64,000 nucleotides of DNA from Pseudomonadota bacterium (GCA_021794275.1 JAJYRD010000071.1:1-64000), one strand, 5' to 3'. Positions 20,997 to 30,058 are shown, counted from the stretch's first letter. A program made the numbers and translations. Notes: a model not told the origin generated them from the letters alone.

Positions 20997-23291
20997 ATGC
21001 CTAAGAACCTCATCATTGTCGAGTCGCCCGCCAAGGCCAAGACGATGAGCAAATACCTTGGTAAAGGATTTACCGCGCTTGCCTCGTACGGGCATGTGCG
21101 CGATCTCGTCCCGAAGAAGGGTGCGGTCGACACCGATCGCGATTTCGGCATGAAGTACGAGGTCATCGAGAAGAACCGCAAGCACGTCGACCTCATCATC
21201 AAGGCGATGAAGAGCGCTGACGCCTTGTACCTTGCCACCGATCCGGATCGCGAAGGCGAGGCAATCTCCTGGCACCTCTATGAGATCCTGAAAGACGAGG
21301 GCCTTATCGCCGACAAGCCCGTGCATCGCGTCGTGTTCCACGAAATCACGAAGCGGGCCATCCAGAAGGCGGTGGCCGAACCGCGTGCGCTCTCGGAGAA
21401 TCTGGTCAACGCGCAGCAGGCACGGCGGGCCCTTGATTACCTCGTTGGTTTCAATCTCTCGCCCCTGCTCTGGAAGAAGGTGCGCCGGGGTTTGTCGGCG
21501 GGCCGTGTGCAGAGCCCGGCCCTGCGCCTGATCGTCGAGCGCGAAGAAGAGATCGAGCGCTTCGTCGAGCGCGAGTATTGGACCATAGAATCGGAGATGG
21601 AGGCCGACGGGCAGGCCTTCCGTGCCAAGCTCACGACCCTTTCCGGGACCCGACTCGACCAATTCGCGGTGCCGGATGGCGACCGGGCGGCGGAAATCGA
21701 GGGGCGCCTCAAGGCGGGCGCGGCGGACGGCCGTTACCGCGTGCTCGCGGTCGAGCGGAAGCAGCGCAAGCGCAATCCGGCGCCGCCGTTCACCACATCG
21801 ACCCTCCAGCAAGAGGCCTCGCGCAAACTCCACTTCACCGCCCAACGCACGATGCGCACGGCGCAGCAGCTCTACGAGGGCGTACCGATCGAAGGCGAGA
21901 CCGTGGGTCTCATCACATATATGCGTACGGATTCCTTCACTCTGGCGCAGGACGCGCTCGCTGAGATCCGTGCGACGATTCAGGAGCGATTCGGGGCTGA
22001 CAATGTGCCGCCCGCCCCCCATGTCTACAAGACGCGCTCGAAGAATGCGCAAGAGGCCCATGAAGCCATACGGCCGACCTCGGCCGCGCGTTCGCCTGAG
22101 GCCTTGCGGGCCCTCCTGACCCCCGACCAATTGAAGCTCTACGACCTCATTTGGCGACGCACGATGGCGTGTCAGATGATCCCCGCGGTGCTCGACACCA
22201 TGGCGGTCGATCTCGAGGCCGGCCCCGGCGACGTCTCCCGGGCGACGGGTTCGGTGGTGCTCGTGCCGGGCTTCATGGCCGTGTACCAAGAGGACCTGGA
22301 TGACAAGAAAGGGGACGACGATGAGGCCGACCGCTTGCTCCCGGATATGCGCGAGAACGATCGCATCACTCTCATGGAGATCCATAAGGAACAGCACTTC
22401 ACGGAGCCGCCGCCGCGCTATTCCGAGGCGAGCCTTGTGAAGGCCCTGGAGGCGTTCGGGATCGGACGCCCCTCGACCTACGCGACCATCATCTCGACTT
22501 TGCAGCAGCGCGAATATGTTGTTTTGGACAAGCGCCGCTTCAAACCCACCGATGTCGGGCGGGTCGTCAACAAATTTCTTGCTCAGCACTTCGAACGCTA
22601 TATCGATTACGATTTTACGGCGCGTCTCGAAGATGACCTCGACGCGGTCTCCCGCGGCGAAAAGGAATGGATCCCGTTGCTGCGCGATTTTTGGGGTGAA
22701 TTCCACCGCCAGGTCAGTGACAAGGAGGATGCGGAGCGGCCTGGCGTCGAGGTCTTGGCGGAGACCTGCCCCCAGTGCCAGAAGCCGCTGTCCAAACGGC
22801 TCGGGCGCAATGGCTACTTCATAGGCTGCACCGGCTACCCCGAGTGCGACTATACGCGCAACCTAGGCGAGGAGGCCGAGGCGCCGGCGGCCGAGGTCAT
22901 CCCCGATCGCAGCTGCCCCCTCTGTGCGAGCCCGCTCGTCATCAAGCGCGGCCGTTACGGTCGCTTCGTGGGCTGCAGTAATTATCCGACCTGCAGACAT
23001 ATGGAGCCCTTGGAGAAACCGACGGACACGGGGGTGGTTTGCCCGGAATGCCGGCAAGGAGCGCTTCTCAAGCGGAAGTCGCGCTACGGAAAGCTCTTTT
23101 ACTCCTGCTCCCGCTACCCGGACTGCAAATATGCGGTGTGGAACCCGCCGCTTGCCGAGCCGTGCCCGCAGTGCGGCCACCCCATCCTCACCGTGAAGAC
23201 CACCAAGCGTCGAGGTACGGAGAAGGTCTGTCCGCAAAAAGAGTGCGGTTACGCCATTCCCTGCCCCGAGTGCGCGGAGGGCGGGTCATAG
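20997..23291 (+). CDS. topA: DNA topoisomerase I
   Basis: TopA relaxes negative supercoils. The 764-residue protein begins with a TOPRIM domain (IIVESPAKAKTMSKYLG; acidic DPDREGEAI). The catalytic Tyr is in LITYMRTDSF near residue 311. The C-terminus has four Cys4-type zinc-ribbon modules: CPQCQKPL, CPLCASPL, CPECRQGA and CPQCGHPI, the last followed by CPQKECGY and CPEC. E. coli TopA is about 865 residues with three zinc modules plus ribbon-like domains, so the C-terminal end is arranged a little differently. A 572-residue ORF on the opposite strand is a shadow. Confidence 0.97.
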   Translation: MPKNLIIVESPAKAKTMSKYLGKGFTALASYGHVRDLVPKKGAVDTDRDFGMKYEVIEKNRKHVDLIIKAMKSADALYLATDPDREGEAISWHLYEILKDEGLIADKPVHRVVFHEITKRAIQKAVAEPRALSENLVNAQQARRALDYLVGFNLSPLLWKKVRRGLSAGRVQSPALRLIVEREEEIERFVEREYWTIESEMEADGQAFRAKLTTLSGTRLDQFAVPDGDRAAEIEGRLKAGAADGRYRVLAVERKQRKRNPAPPFTTSTLQQEASRKLHFTAQRTMRTAQQLYEGVPIEGETVGLITYMRTDSFTLAQDALAEIRATIQERFGADNVPPAPHVYKTRSKNAQEAHEAIRPTSAARSPEALRALLTPDQLKLYDLIWRRTMACQMIPAVLDTMAVDLEAGPGDVSRATGSVVLVPGFMAVYQEDLDDKKGDDDEADRLLPDMRENDRITLMEIHKEQHFTEPPPRYSEASLVKALEAFGIGRPSTYATIISTLQQREYVVLDKRRFKPTDVGRVVNKFLAQHFERYIDYDFTARLEDDLDAVSRGEKEWIPLLRDFWGEFHRQVSDKEDAERPGVEVLAETCPQCQKPLSKRLGRNGYFIGCTGYPECDYTRNLGEEAEAPAAEVIPDRSCPLCASPLVIKRGRYGRFVGCSNYPTCRHMEPLEKPTDTGVVCPECRQGALLKRKSRYGKLFYSCSRYPDCKYAVWNPPLAEPCPQCGHPILTVKTTKRRGTEKVCPQKECGYAIPCPECAEGGS

Positions 23292-23362
23292 ACAGCATTC
23301 GCCCGCCCATCGGAGATTGGGAATAAGGCGGCCCCGGCGTCGTCTTTATATAGTGAGAGACG

Positions 23363-25165
23363 GTGAGCGAGCGGGACCCCATGGTCAGGCGAGCAGTTCT
23401 AATAGTAGTGATGCTTCTGTTGGGCGCGCTCGCGGCCGCATCGGCCCGCCCGTTGGCCCCCAATCAGGCCTTTCGTTTCCACGCGGCGGTCGCCGATGGC
23501 AAGCTTGTGGTGCGTTGGACCGCCGCACCTGGCTATCACCTCTACCGCAGTCGCATCCATCTGGCGGTCGGGCCGCGCAAGGTTCACCTCGCGCCTTTCG
23601 TGCTCCCCAAGGGGCGCTGGGTCAATGATGCGGCTTTCGGGCACCAACAAGTCTACGAAGGCCGAACCGGTCTTGCGATCCCGTTTGCCGCGCCCCGTGC
23701 CGTCTCCACGATCCAGGTGACGGCGCGCTACCAGGGCTGCGCCAATGCGGGCATCTGCTATCCGCCGCTCACGAAAACTGTCATCCTGAAGGCGCCGCCG
23801 AGCGGTTGGCCGCATGCGGGCGGGCTTGAGCGCGTCGCGTCTGTCACGCCGCCGCCGGCCAAGGGTGCCCCACCCTGGACGACTCTGGCCCTGTTTCTGG
23901 TGGCCGGGCTCGGCCTTGCCTTCACGCCCTGCGTCTTCCCGATGATCCCGATCCTGTCGGCTACCGTGGTCGGCCAATGCCGGGGGCGCGCCCGCCCGTT
24001 CACCCTGTCGCTCGCCTATGTGGCTGGCATGGCCGCGACCTATACGGGCGCTGGTATCGTCGCTGCTCTCACCGGACACTATGTGCAGGCTGCCTTCCAG
24101 AGTCCCTGGGTGCTGTCGGCCTTCAGCGCCCTGTTCGTGGTGCTCGCGCTCTGCATGTTCGGGCTATACGATCTCCAGATGCCGCCAGCGGTGCAGGAGC
24201 GTCTGGGCCGCTTCGGCCAGGGCGGCCAGGTCTTCGGCAGCCTGATCTTGGGGGCCTTTTCCGCGCTGATCGTGGGGCCCTGTGTTGCCGCGCCTCTGGC
24301 TGGCGCCCTGTTGCTCATTTCACGTACGGGCGATGTCCTGTTCGGGGGTCTTGCCCTATTCGCCCTGAGCGTCGGGATGGGCCTCCCGCTGCTTGCCGTC
24401 GGGACCTCGGCGGGCCATTTCCTTCCAAAGGCTGGTCCATGGCTCAATAAGATTCGGGCCATCTTCGGTGTTGTGATGATCGGGGTCGCGATCTGGCTCG
24501 AAAGCCGCATCTTGCCAGGCCCGGTGACCCTGGGCCTCTGGTCCTTGCTTGCCATCATCGCGACTGTGGCCCTGGGCGCGCTCGAGCCCTTGCCCCCCAC
24601 GATGCCGGGCTACGCGCGTGTCGCCAAGGGGCTTGGAGTAGCTGTGCTCGGCTATGGGCTGGTATTGGGCGCAGGCGCCCTGTCTGGGGGTCGAAACCCG
24701 TTAGCCCCCCTCGCGCGTCTCGCGGGCGACGGCGCGGTATCGTCTTTGGGCCCGAAGCTTGTGTTTCAGACCATCCACAGCCAAAGTGGCCTGCGCCGGG
24801 TGCTTGCCACCGCCCGTGGACGGCCGGTTCTAGTGGATTTTTGGGCGTCCTGGTGTGTACAGTGCCGGCGTATGGAGAGGAACACTTTCCGTAACGCCCG
24901 AGTGGCTGCGGCCTTGAGTTCGTTTGTCCTGGTGCGTGCTGACGTCACGCGTGCCGATGGGCGCACCCGGCGTCTGCTCGCCCTCCTGCACGCCTTCGGC
25001 CCCCCCACCCTGGTCCTTTTGAATGGCCGAGGGGCGCGTATCGGACTCTGGCCAGGCTACGCCGGCCCACACGCGCTTCTCGCTCATCTTGCGGATCGCG
25101 TCCCTGCGGGAGGGATGGCGCGCACACAGCCGGCGGATTTGCGCCATAGCGAGGTCACAAATTGA
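23363..25165 (+). CDS. dsbD: Thiol:disulfide interchange protein DsbD
   Basis: DsbD carries electrons from cytoplasmic thioredoxin across the inner membrane to periplasmic oxidoreductases. The 600-residue protein has a signal sequence and an N-terminal immunoglobulin-like alpha domain with its Cys pair (GCANAGICYPP). The eight-helix beta domain has Cys in FTPCVFP and VGPCVAAPL. A C-terminal thioredoxin-like gamma domain has WCVQC (Cys 498 and 501). The listed start is GTG. The ATG at 23381 (MVRRAVLIVV) gives an equally good signal peptide and may be the real start. The next gene, a DsbG-like protein, is a likely client. Confidence 0.94.
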   Translation: MSERDPMVRRAVLIVVMLLLGALAAASARPLAPNQAFRFHAAVADGKLVVRWTAAPGYHLYRSRIHLAVGPRKVHLAPFVLPKGRWVNDAAFGHQQVYEGRTGLAIPFAAPRAVSTIQVTARYQGCANAGICYPPLTKTVILKAPPSGWPHAGGLERVASVTPPPAKGAPPWTTLALFLVAGLGLAFTPCVFPMIPILSATVVGQCRGRARPFTLSLAYVAGMAATYTGAGIVAALTGHYVQAAFQSPWVLSAFSALFVVLALCMFGLYDLQMPPAVQERLGRFGQGGQVFGSLILGAFSALIVGPCVAAPLAGALLLISRTGDVLFGGLALFALSVGMGLPLLAVGTSAGHFLPKAGPWLNKIRAIFGVVMIGVAIWLESRILPGPVTLGLWSLLAIIATVALGALEPLPPTMPGYARVAKGLGVAVLGYGLVLGAGALSGGRNPLAPLARLAGDGAVSSLGPKLVFQTIHSQSGLRRVLATARGRPVLVDFWASWCVQCRRMERNTFRNARVAAALSSFVLVRADVTRADGRTRRLLALLHAFGPPTLVLLNGRGARIGLWPGYAGPHALLAHLADRVPAGGMARTQPADLRHSEVTN

Positions 25166-25812
25166 GTTCTGTCCGCACCCTTACTACCAGAGGCTCGCTC
25201 CCTGGGCGCCCACACCCCGCCTCGATCCGGACGGCCTCCGCGTCGCTACGGATTCCTGTAGCGCTGCTCCTTGGCCTCTTCTGTGCGGCCGCATGGGCCC
25301 ATGGCGCGTCGGTCGGCGTCAAGCAGGCCCGGCGGCTCGCGCTCTACAGGGCATTGGCGGGGGCGACCGCCATCACCGAGGGGCACGGGCCGCGCGTGGT
25401 CTATGACTTTTTCGACCCTAACTGCCCCTATTGCCATATCCTCTACGAACGGCTGCGGGGTTTGATCGGGCCCTATCATTTGACTGTCCGTGAGATCCCC
25501 GTCGGGTATCTCACGCCCTCCAGCGTAGGCAAGGCGGCGGCCCTCCTTGAGGCGACCCATAAGCGCGCCGCCCTGCAAGCCGCCCAGGCCCATTACTCCT
25601 GGAAGACCGGAAGCTCGATTGCGCCGCGACCGCCGTCCCCCCTCGTCCGGCAGCAGCTCGCCCGAAACCTGAAGCTCGATACGCAAGCCGCGGGCTTTCC
25701 GCTCGTACCGATTCTCGTCTATCAGAAAACCGACGGCACGATCCGCATCGTGAACTCGGGCGCACCTCCGGTTTGGGCTTTGAAGCAGATACTGGCCAGC
25801 ATCAAGGGTTAA
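25162..25812 (+). CDS. DsbG/DsbC-like periplasmic thiol oxidoreductase
   Basis: This 216-residue exported protein has a hydrophobic signal segment at about 31-47 (PVALLLGLFCAAAWAHG). The thioredoxin-fold active site is DPNCPYC, Cys 88 and 91, with a cis-Pro region FPLVPILVY. The DPNCPYC context is like DsbG. The N-terminal dimerisation domain of DsbC/DsbG is very short or missing, so it may be monomeric. The start is TTG inside the dsbD stop (TTGA) with GAGGT just upstream, implying coupled translation. DsbD would keep it reduced as a disulfide reductase or isomerase. The last 4 nt overlap gpsA (TTAA). Confidence 0.85.
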   Translation: MSSVRTLTTRGSLPGRPHPASIRTASASLRIPVALLLGLFCAAAWAHGASVGVKQARRLALYRALAGATAITEGHGPRVVYDFFDPNCPYCHILYERLRGLIGPYHLTVREIPVGYLTPSSVGKAAALLEATHKRAALQAAQAHYSWKTGSSIAPRPPSPLVRQQLARNLKLDTQAAGFPLVPILVYQKTDGTIRIVNSGAPPVWALKQILASIKG

Positions 25813-26846
25813 GCGGTGATGCCGCAGGTTTCAGTCTTGGGGTCACGACTCAAAAGGGCCGCCACCGCGGCTTCGGGGCTGCGCCCAGCGAACAGGACCT
25901 GATAGACCTGTTCGGTGATGGGCATATCGATGTCGTTTTCACGGGCCAGGGCGTAAACCTCGCGGGCGCTCGCCACCCCTTCCACGGCCTGTCCGAGCTC
26001 GCCTGTGATGTCGCCAAGCGAACGCCCGCGCGCGAGCGCGAGGCCCACGCGCCGATTGCGCGACAGGTCGTCTGTGCAGGTCAAGACCAGGTCCCCCACG
26101 CCCGACAAGCCCATGAGCGTCTCGGTCCGGCCCCCGACCGCGACGCCGAGACGCAGGAGTTCGGCGAGGCCCCTGGTGATGAGGGCGGCGCGGGCGTTGG
26201 CGCCAAAGCCGAGTCCGTCGCTGATTCCGGCGGCGATCGCCAACACGTTTTTCACCGCACCGCCGATCTCGGCGCCGATGACATCGTCGCTCGTGTAGAT
26301 ACGCAGGCGTTCCCCTCGAAGCCAGGATGCCACGGTCTCGGCCGTCGCGAGATTATCCGACGCCACCGTGAGTGCCGTCGGAAGCCCGGCGGCCACTTCG
26401 CGCGCGAAACTCGGCCCAGTCAATACGGTGGCCGCTTTTCCAGGCCGCACCTCGGCGTGGATCTCCGACAGCCGCTTATGGGTCCCCGACTCGAGGCCCT
26501 TAGTGGCCCACGCCAGCACGGTCCGGTCGTCGCAGAGTGGCGCTAAGGCCCGTAGGACGGTCCTAAAGGCGCCGCTTGGGACCGCCACCATTAGCCCGTC
26601 GCTGGCCTGGCAGACGCGCTTTAGGTCGCTTTCGATCTCCAGGCTGTCGGGAAAACGGACATGCGGAAGGGCCGAGGTATGGACGCGTTCGTGCGCTAGC
26701 CGTGCCATCCGCGCCTCATCCGAGCCCCACAGCAGAACCCGGCGCCCGGGCCGCGCGAGGAGGATGGCGAGCGCCGTACCCCACACCCCCGCGCCCAGAA
26801 CCCCGAGCGTGTCCGACGGCCCAGACTCAGTGGGCGTTCGACCCAT
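25809..26846 (-). CDS. gpsA: Glycerol-3-phosphate dehydrogenase [NAD(P)+]
   Basis: GpsA makes sn-glycerol-3-phosphate from DHAP for phospholipids. From MGRTPTESG the protein is 345 residues. The Rossmann motif VLGAGVWGTALA, VPSGAF, the WATKGLE segment and the catalytic Lys in IGGAVKNVLAIAAG are all present. The start overlaps the 3' end of secB by 20 nt, typical of the grxC-secB-gpsA operon. The first four residues of the listed ORF are optional. It converges on the DsbG-like gene with a 4-nt stop overlap. Confidence 0.96.
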   Translation of the reverse strand: MGRTPTESGPSDTLGVLGAGVWGTALAILLARPGRRVLLWGSDEARMARLAHERVHTSALPHVRFPDSLEIESDLKRVCQASDGLMVAVPSGAFRTVLRALAPLCDDRTVLAWATKGLESGTHKRLSEIHAEVRPGKAATVLTGPSFAREVAAGLPTALTVASDNLATAETVASWLRGERLRIYTSDDVIGAEIGGAVKNVLAIAAGISDGLGFGANARAALITRGLAELLRLGVAVGGRTETLMGLSGVGDLVLTCTDDLSRNRRVGLALARGRSLGDITGELGQAVEGVASAREVYALARENDIDMPITEQVYQVLFAGRSPEAAVAALLSRDPKTETCGITA

Positions 26847-27294
26847 CTTGTGCTTCACCGTCTTGCTTTTGTTGGTAGAGCATCTCGAAGTTGACGGGAT
26901 TGATGAGCAGCTGCGGGAAGCCGCCCTTGCTCACGAGATCGTTCACGACCTCGCGGGCAAACGGCAGCAGGATGTTGGGGCACGCAATTTCCAGGACCTT
27001 CACGAGTTCCTCGTCGGGGACGCCCGTGATGCGGAACACCCCGGCTTGCTTGGTTTCCGTAAGGAACGCGGTGCGCTTATCCATGCGCGCGGTCACGGTC
27101 ACGGCCAACACGACCTCATAGAGTCCTTCGGCGGGGTTTATGGGGCTATGTTCGATCCCAAGCTGCATGTCGACTTCCATCGCCGCTTTTTCGAGAAAAA
27201 TGGCTGGGACGTGCGGGGCCTCAAAGGAGATGTCCTTCACATAAATCTTTTCGAGGCTGAAGACGATTTCCGGGTCCGCGTTTTGATCCGCCAC
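26827..27294 (-). CDS. secB: Protein-export chaperone SecB
   Basis: SecB is a tetrameric cytoplasmic chaperone that holds presecretory proteins unfolded and delivers them to SecA. The 155-residue product has the family N-terminus FSLEKIYVKDISFEAP and the C-terminal FPQLLINPVNFEMLYQ. It lies in the conserved rhodanese-grxC-secB-gpsA order. A ribosome site GGAGC precedes the ATG. Confidence 0.97.
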   Translation of the reverse strand: MADQNADPEIVFSLEKIYVKDISFEAPHVPAIFLEKAAMEVDMQLGIEHSPINPAEGLYEVVLAVTVTARMDKRTAFLTETKQAGVFRITGVPDEELVKVLEIACPNILLPFAREVVNDLVSKGGFPQLLINPVNFEMLYQQKQDGEAQDGSNAH

Positions 27295-27339
27295 GAGGGC
27301 TCCTTACTTTAAAGTGGTTGAAAGGCCGTTAACCGGGCG

Positions 27340-27597
27340 TCAGAGGCCCAGCAGGGGATCAAGCTCCCCCCTTAGGTCGAGTTGCGCAAGTTCCCGGTAG
27401 CCGCCTATGTGACGGTCACCAATGAATATCTGGGGGACCGTATTCACGCCATGCGCCCGATCGACCATTTCCTGCCGCCGCGTGGGTTCTTCGTCCACAC
27501 GAATCTTTTCGACCGCGACACCCTTTTTTTCGAAAAGGCGCGATGCCATCTGACAGTAGGGACACACGCGCGTAGTGTACATCAAGACCTTTGCCAT
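27340..27597 (-). CDS. grxC: Glutaredoxin 3 (GrxC)
   Basis: This is a glutathione-dependent dithiol reductase. From the ATG at 27597 it has 85 residues, with active site CPYC at Cys 12 and 15, the TVPQIFIG cis-Pro loop and GGYREL. The 26 extra residues of the listed ORF overlap the rhodanese gene. In E. coli the same order (yibN-grxC-secB-gpsA) is found. It supplies reducing equivalents for disulfide repair; in this setting it might also act on persulfides made by the rhodanese, which is inference. Confidence 0.95.
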   Translation of the reverse strand: MAKVLMYTTRVCPYCQMASRLFEKKGVAVEKIRVDEEPTRRQEMVDRAHGVNTVPQIFIGDRHIGGYRELAQLDLRGELDPLLGL

Positions 27598-27604
27598 AAG
27601 GACC

Positions 27605-28018
27605 CTACGATACTGTGGGGAGATTCGCGCTGCGCCATGCGGACAGGCCGCCGGCAAGGTTGCGCACGTCGGCAAATCCCTCTTTCCGCAGTATCGCCGC
27701 AGCCCGCGCTGACCGCGCGCCGCTTGCGCAACACACGATGATGGGCTTCTCCTTATATTTTTTCAGCTCCTGGCTGCGTGTCGCCACCTGCCCCAAAGGG
27801 ATGTTGATGGCTCGCGCGATGTGTCCGCTGGTAAATTCTTGAGGTTCGCGAACGTCCACGACCACGGCAGCTTTGCGGTTAAGGATCTGGACGGCCTCCT
27901 GCCCCGTCACCTTTTGGCCGCCCGAAGTCGCGTCGAGGGCGGTGCCCGCCACCAACAGGCCGCCCACGATAACCAACGCCAGAAAGAGGTACCAGTGTGC
28001 AATCACGAACGCAGCCAT
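27605..28018 (-). CDS. membrane-anchored rhodanese-domain protein (YibN-like)
   Basis: The 137-residue protein has an N-terminal transmembrane helix (about 5-27) and a single rhodanese domain from about residue 38. The active-site loop is CASGARS, with catalytic Cys 97 directly preceded by Cys 96. Other markers are VVVDVREPQEF and GHIARAINIP. Rhodaneses carry persulfide sulfur. It corresponds to E. coli YibN by gene position. Immediately upstream lies a two-cysteine ArsR repressor, which makes a role in reactive-sulfur handling more likely here than the position alone would suggest. Confidence 0.9.
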   Translation of the reverse strand: MAAFVIAHWYLFLALVIVGGLLVAGTALDATSGGQKVTGQEAVQILNRKAAVVVDVREPQEFTSGHIARAINIPLGQVATRSQELKKYKEKPIIVCCASGARSARAAAILRKEGFADVRNLAGGLSAWRSANLPTVS

Positions 28019-28027
28019 GACGGTCCC

Positions 28028-28372
28028 TCAGCGCGGATCGGGCAAGGTGCAGAAGGCCATGCGCATGGCCCCTATCAGTTGCAGGATGCGGGGGTCTGCG
28101 ATGCGGTAAAAGACCTTGTTTGCGTGTTTGCGCGACGCAAGGATGTCCTTGTCGCGTAAAATGGACAGGTGTTGGGAGATATTGCTCTGCGAAGTGCCCA
28201 CCTGGACTACGATATCTTGTACACTCACCTCCGTGGCGGCGCCCAGAATGCAGAGGATCTTCAATCGCAACGGATGCGCAATGGCCTTCAGCGCCCTTGA
28301 CGCGAGCTGGATGTCATCCTCGTTGGTGATAAGAATGTCCTCCAGCGGCTGGATGATCTCGGAAGGTACCAT
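28028..28372 (-). CDS. ArsR/SmtB-family repressor, candidate persulfide sensor
   Basis: From the ATG at 28372, with GGGAG 5 nt upstream, the protein is 114 residues. It is a winged-helix repressor with recognition region VGTSQSNISQHLSILR. It lacks the ELCVCDL metal site of ArsR/SmtB. It has just two cysteines, at 41 (ILCIL) and 108 (AFCTL). This spacing matches BigR/SqrR-type sensors, in which two Cys form a di- or tetrasulfide bridge in response to sulfane sulfur. It precedes the rhodanese gene by 9 nt and so probably controls rhodanese-grxC-secB-gpsA. The sensing role is inferred from Cys placement and context. Confidence 0.85.
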   Translation of the reverse strand: MVPSEIIQPLEDILITNEDDIQLASRALKAIAHPLRLKILCILGAATEVSVQDIVVQVGTSQSNISQHLSILRDKDILASRKHANKVFYRIADPRILQLIGAMRMAFCTLPDPR

Positions 28373-28449
28373 ATCGACTCCCTTAGGTCGTAAGGACGAG
28401 TTACGGCCCGGTAAGCCATTACCGGCCGGCTGTCGCCCGAAACAAAACA

Positions 28450-28463
28450 TTATACAATATAAG
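28450..28463. promoter_or_regulatory. AT-rich palindrome in arsR-gpmI divergent promoter region
   Basis: TTATA-CAA-TATAA (28451-28463) is an inverted repeat in otherwise GC-rich DNA. On the minus strand it contains TATAAT, a consensus -10 for the arsR operon (complement of 28450-28455). On the plus strand TACAAT or TATAAG could serve gpmI. An AT-rich dyad over the -10 is the kind of site bound by BigR/SqrR-like repressors. It is the only obvious candidate operator here. Confidence 0.55.
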
Positions 28464-28510
28464 TGGGATTTAAAAGACCGGACAACGGAATCCCGCCCGG
28501 AGCGCGTTTG

Positions 28511-30058
28511 ATGCCTTTTACACCGAAACCTCTTGTGCTTGTTATCCTCGACGGCTGGGGCCACAGCGATCGGACCGAAAACAACGCCATCGCAGCGGCC
28601 CGCAAACCGTGGTGGGACAAAACGTGGGCGTCTTCCAGCCACAGCCTCATCCAGGCCTCCGAGGCCGCCGTCGGTCTTCCATCGAAGCAGATGGGGAATT
28701 CCGAGGTCGGTCACCTGAATCTCGGGGCCGGCCGGGTCGTTTATCAGGAGTACACGCGGATCAACCGCGCGATCGCCTCAGGGGCCTTTTTTACGAATAA
28801 GACACTGACCGACGCCGTCGATCTGGCTCGCGACAGTCACAAGAGCTTGCATGTGCTCGGGCTGCTATCGCCAGGGGGGGTCCATAGCCACGAAGATCAT
28901 ATCCATGCCATGGTCGAGCTGGCGGTGACTCGTGGTCTGAATCAGGTCTATCTGCACGCCTTTCTCGACGGGCGCGACACGTTACCACAGAGCGCCGGCG
29001 CCTCGCTTACGGCCATGGAGGCCAAATTCGCGGCCCTCGGACGCGGGCGCATCGCCTCCGTCATCGGGCGCTACTATGCGATGGATCGCGACCACAGATG
29101 GCCGCGCATTCAGGCCGCCTACGATCTGCTGACCGCGGCCAAGGCTGACTATCGGGCAGCCACCGCCGCCGAGGCCCTCGCCCAGGCCTACGCGCGAGGG
29201 GAGACGGACGAGTTCGTCAAGGGGACGATCGTGGTCCCGCCGGGCGAGGCCCCGCGCCCGATAGACGACGGTGATGTGGTGGTGTTCATGAACTTTCGTT
29301 CGGATCGCGCGCGCCAGATCAGCCGGCCGTTCGTCGATCCGGCGTTCGACGGCTTTATTCCCACGGCGCGGCCGCGCCTCGGGCGCTTCGTGAGCCTCAC
29401 GGAATACCAGGCCGACTTCAACGTCCCCGTGGCCTTTCCGGCGGCGCGCCTTGTCAACGTCCTCGGGGCTTATCTGGCTGATCTGGGGAAGCGTCAGCTG
29501 CGTGTCGCCGAAACCGAAAAGTACGCGCATGTCACGTTTTTCTTCAACGGCGGGGAGGAGACGCCGTTTGAGGGCGAAGAGCGCGTCCTCGTGCCCTCGC
29601 CGACCGATGTGCCCACTTACAATCGCAAGCCTGAAATGAGCGCCAGCAAGGTTGCCGACGAGGTGATCCGGGCGGTCGCGGCCGGACGCCATGATGTCAT
29701 CATCTGCAACTTCGCCAATCCCGACATGGTCGGGCATACCGGCGATTTTGCGGCGACGGTGTGTGCGATAGAGGCGCTCGACAAATGCCTGGCGCGCGTG
29801 GCTGAGGCCGTGCGGGCGAAAGGTGGAGAGATGTTGATAACCGCGGACCACGGCAATGCCGAGCAGATGCTCGACGCCGAGAGCGGACAGGCCCATACCG
29901 CGCACACTACGAACCCCGTGCCGCTCCTTTATGTGGGGCGCGACGCGCGGATCAATCCGCAGGGCTCCTTGGAAGACGTGGCGCCGACCATGCTGCGCCT
30001 CCTCAACATCACGCCGCCGTCCGAGATGACCGGGCAAGCCCTGATCGAGCTGGCGTGA
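28511..30058 (+). CDS. gpmI: 2,3-bisphosphoglycerate-independent phosphoglycerate mutase
   Basis: GpmI interconverts 3- and 2-phosphoglycerate using two Mn2+. From the ATG at 28511, with GGAG upstream, the product is 515 residues, the family norm. VILDGWG near the N-terminus, the phosphoserine loop MGNSEVGHLNLGAGR, GRDTLPQSA and the metal site TADHGNAEQM are all present. The gpmI-envC-ctpA order facing the secB cluster is the same as in E. coli. If the palindrome upstream binds the ArsR protein, this glycolytic/gluconeogenic step could share its regulation. Confidence 0.97.
   Translation: MPFTPKPLVLVILDGWGHSDRTENNAIAAARKPWWDKTWASSSHSLIQASEAAVGLPSKQMGNSEVGHLNLGAGRVVYQEYTRINRAIASGAFFTNKTLTDAVDLARDSHKSLHVLGLLSPGGVHSHEDHIHAMVELAVTRGLNQVYLHAFLDGRDTLPQSAGASLTAMEAKFAALGRGRIASVIGRYYAMDRDHRWPRIQAAYDLLTAAKADYRAATAAEALAQAYARGETDEFVKGTIVVPPGEAPRPIDDGDVVVFMNFRSDRARQISRPFVDPAFDGFIPTARPRLGRFVSLTEYQADFNVPVAFPAARLVNVLGAYLADLGKRQLRVAETEKYAHVTFFFNGGEETPFEGEERVLVPSPTDVPTYNRKPEMSASKVADEVIRAVAAGRHDVIICNFANPDMVGHTGDFAATVCAIEALDKCLARVAEAVRAKGGEMLITADHGNAEQMLDAESGQAHTAHTTNPVPLLYVGRDARINPQGSLEDVAPTMLRLLNITPPSEMTGQALIELA

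Noticed and set aside
20988-22706. A 572-residue minus-strand ORF
   Set aside because: It is fully antisense to topA and has no family motif.
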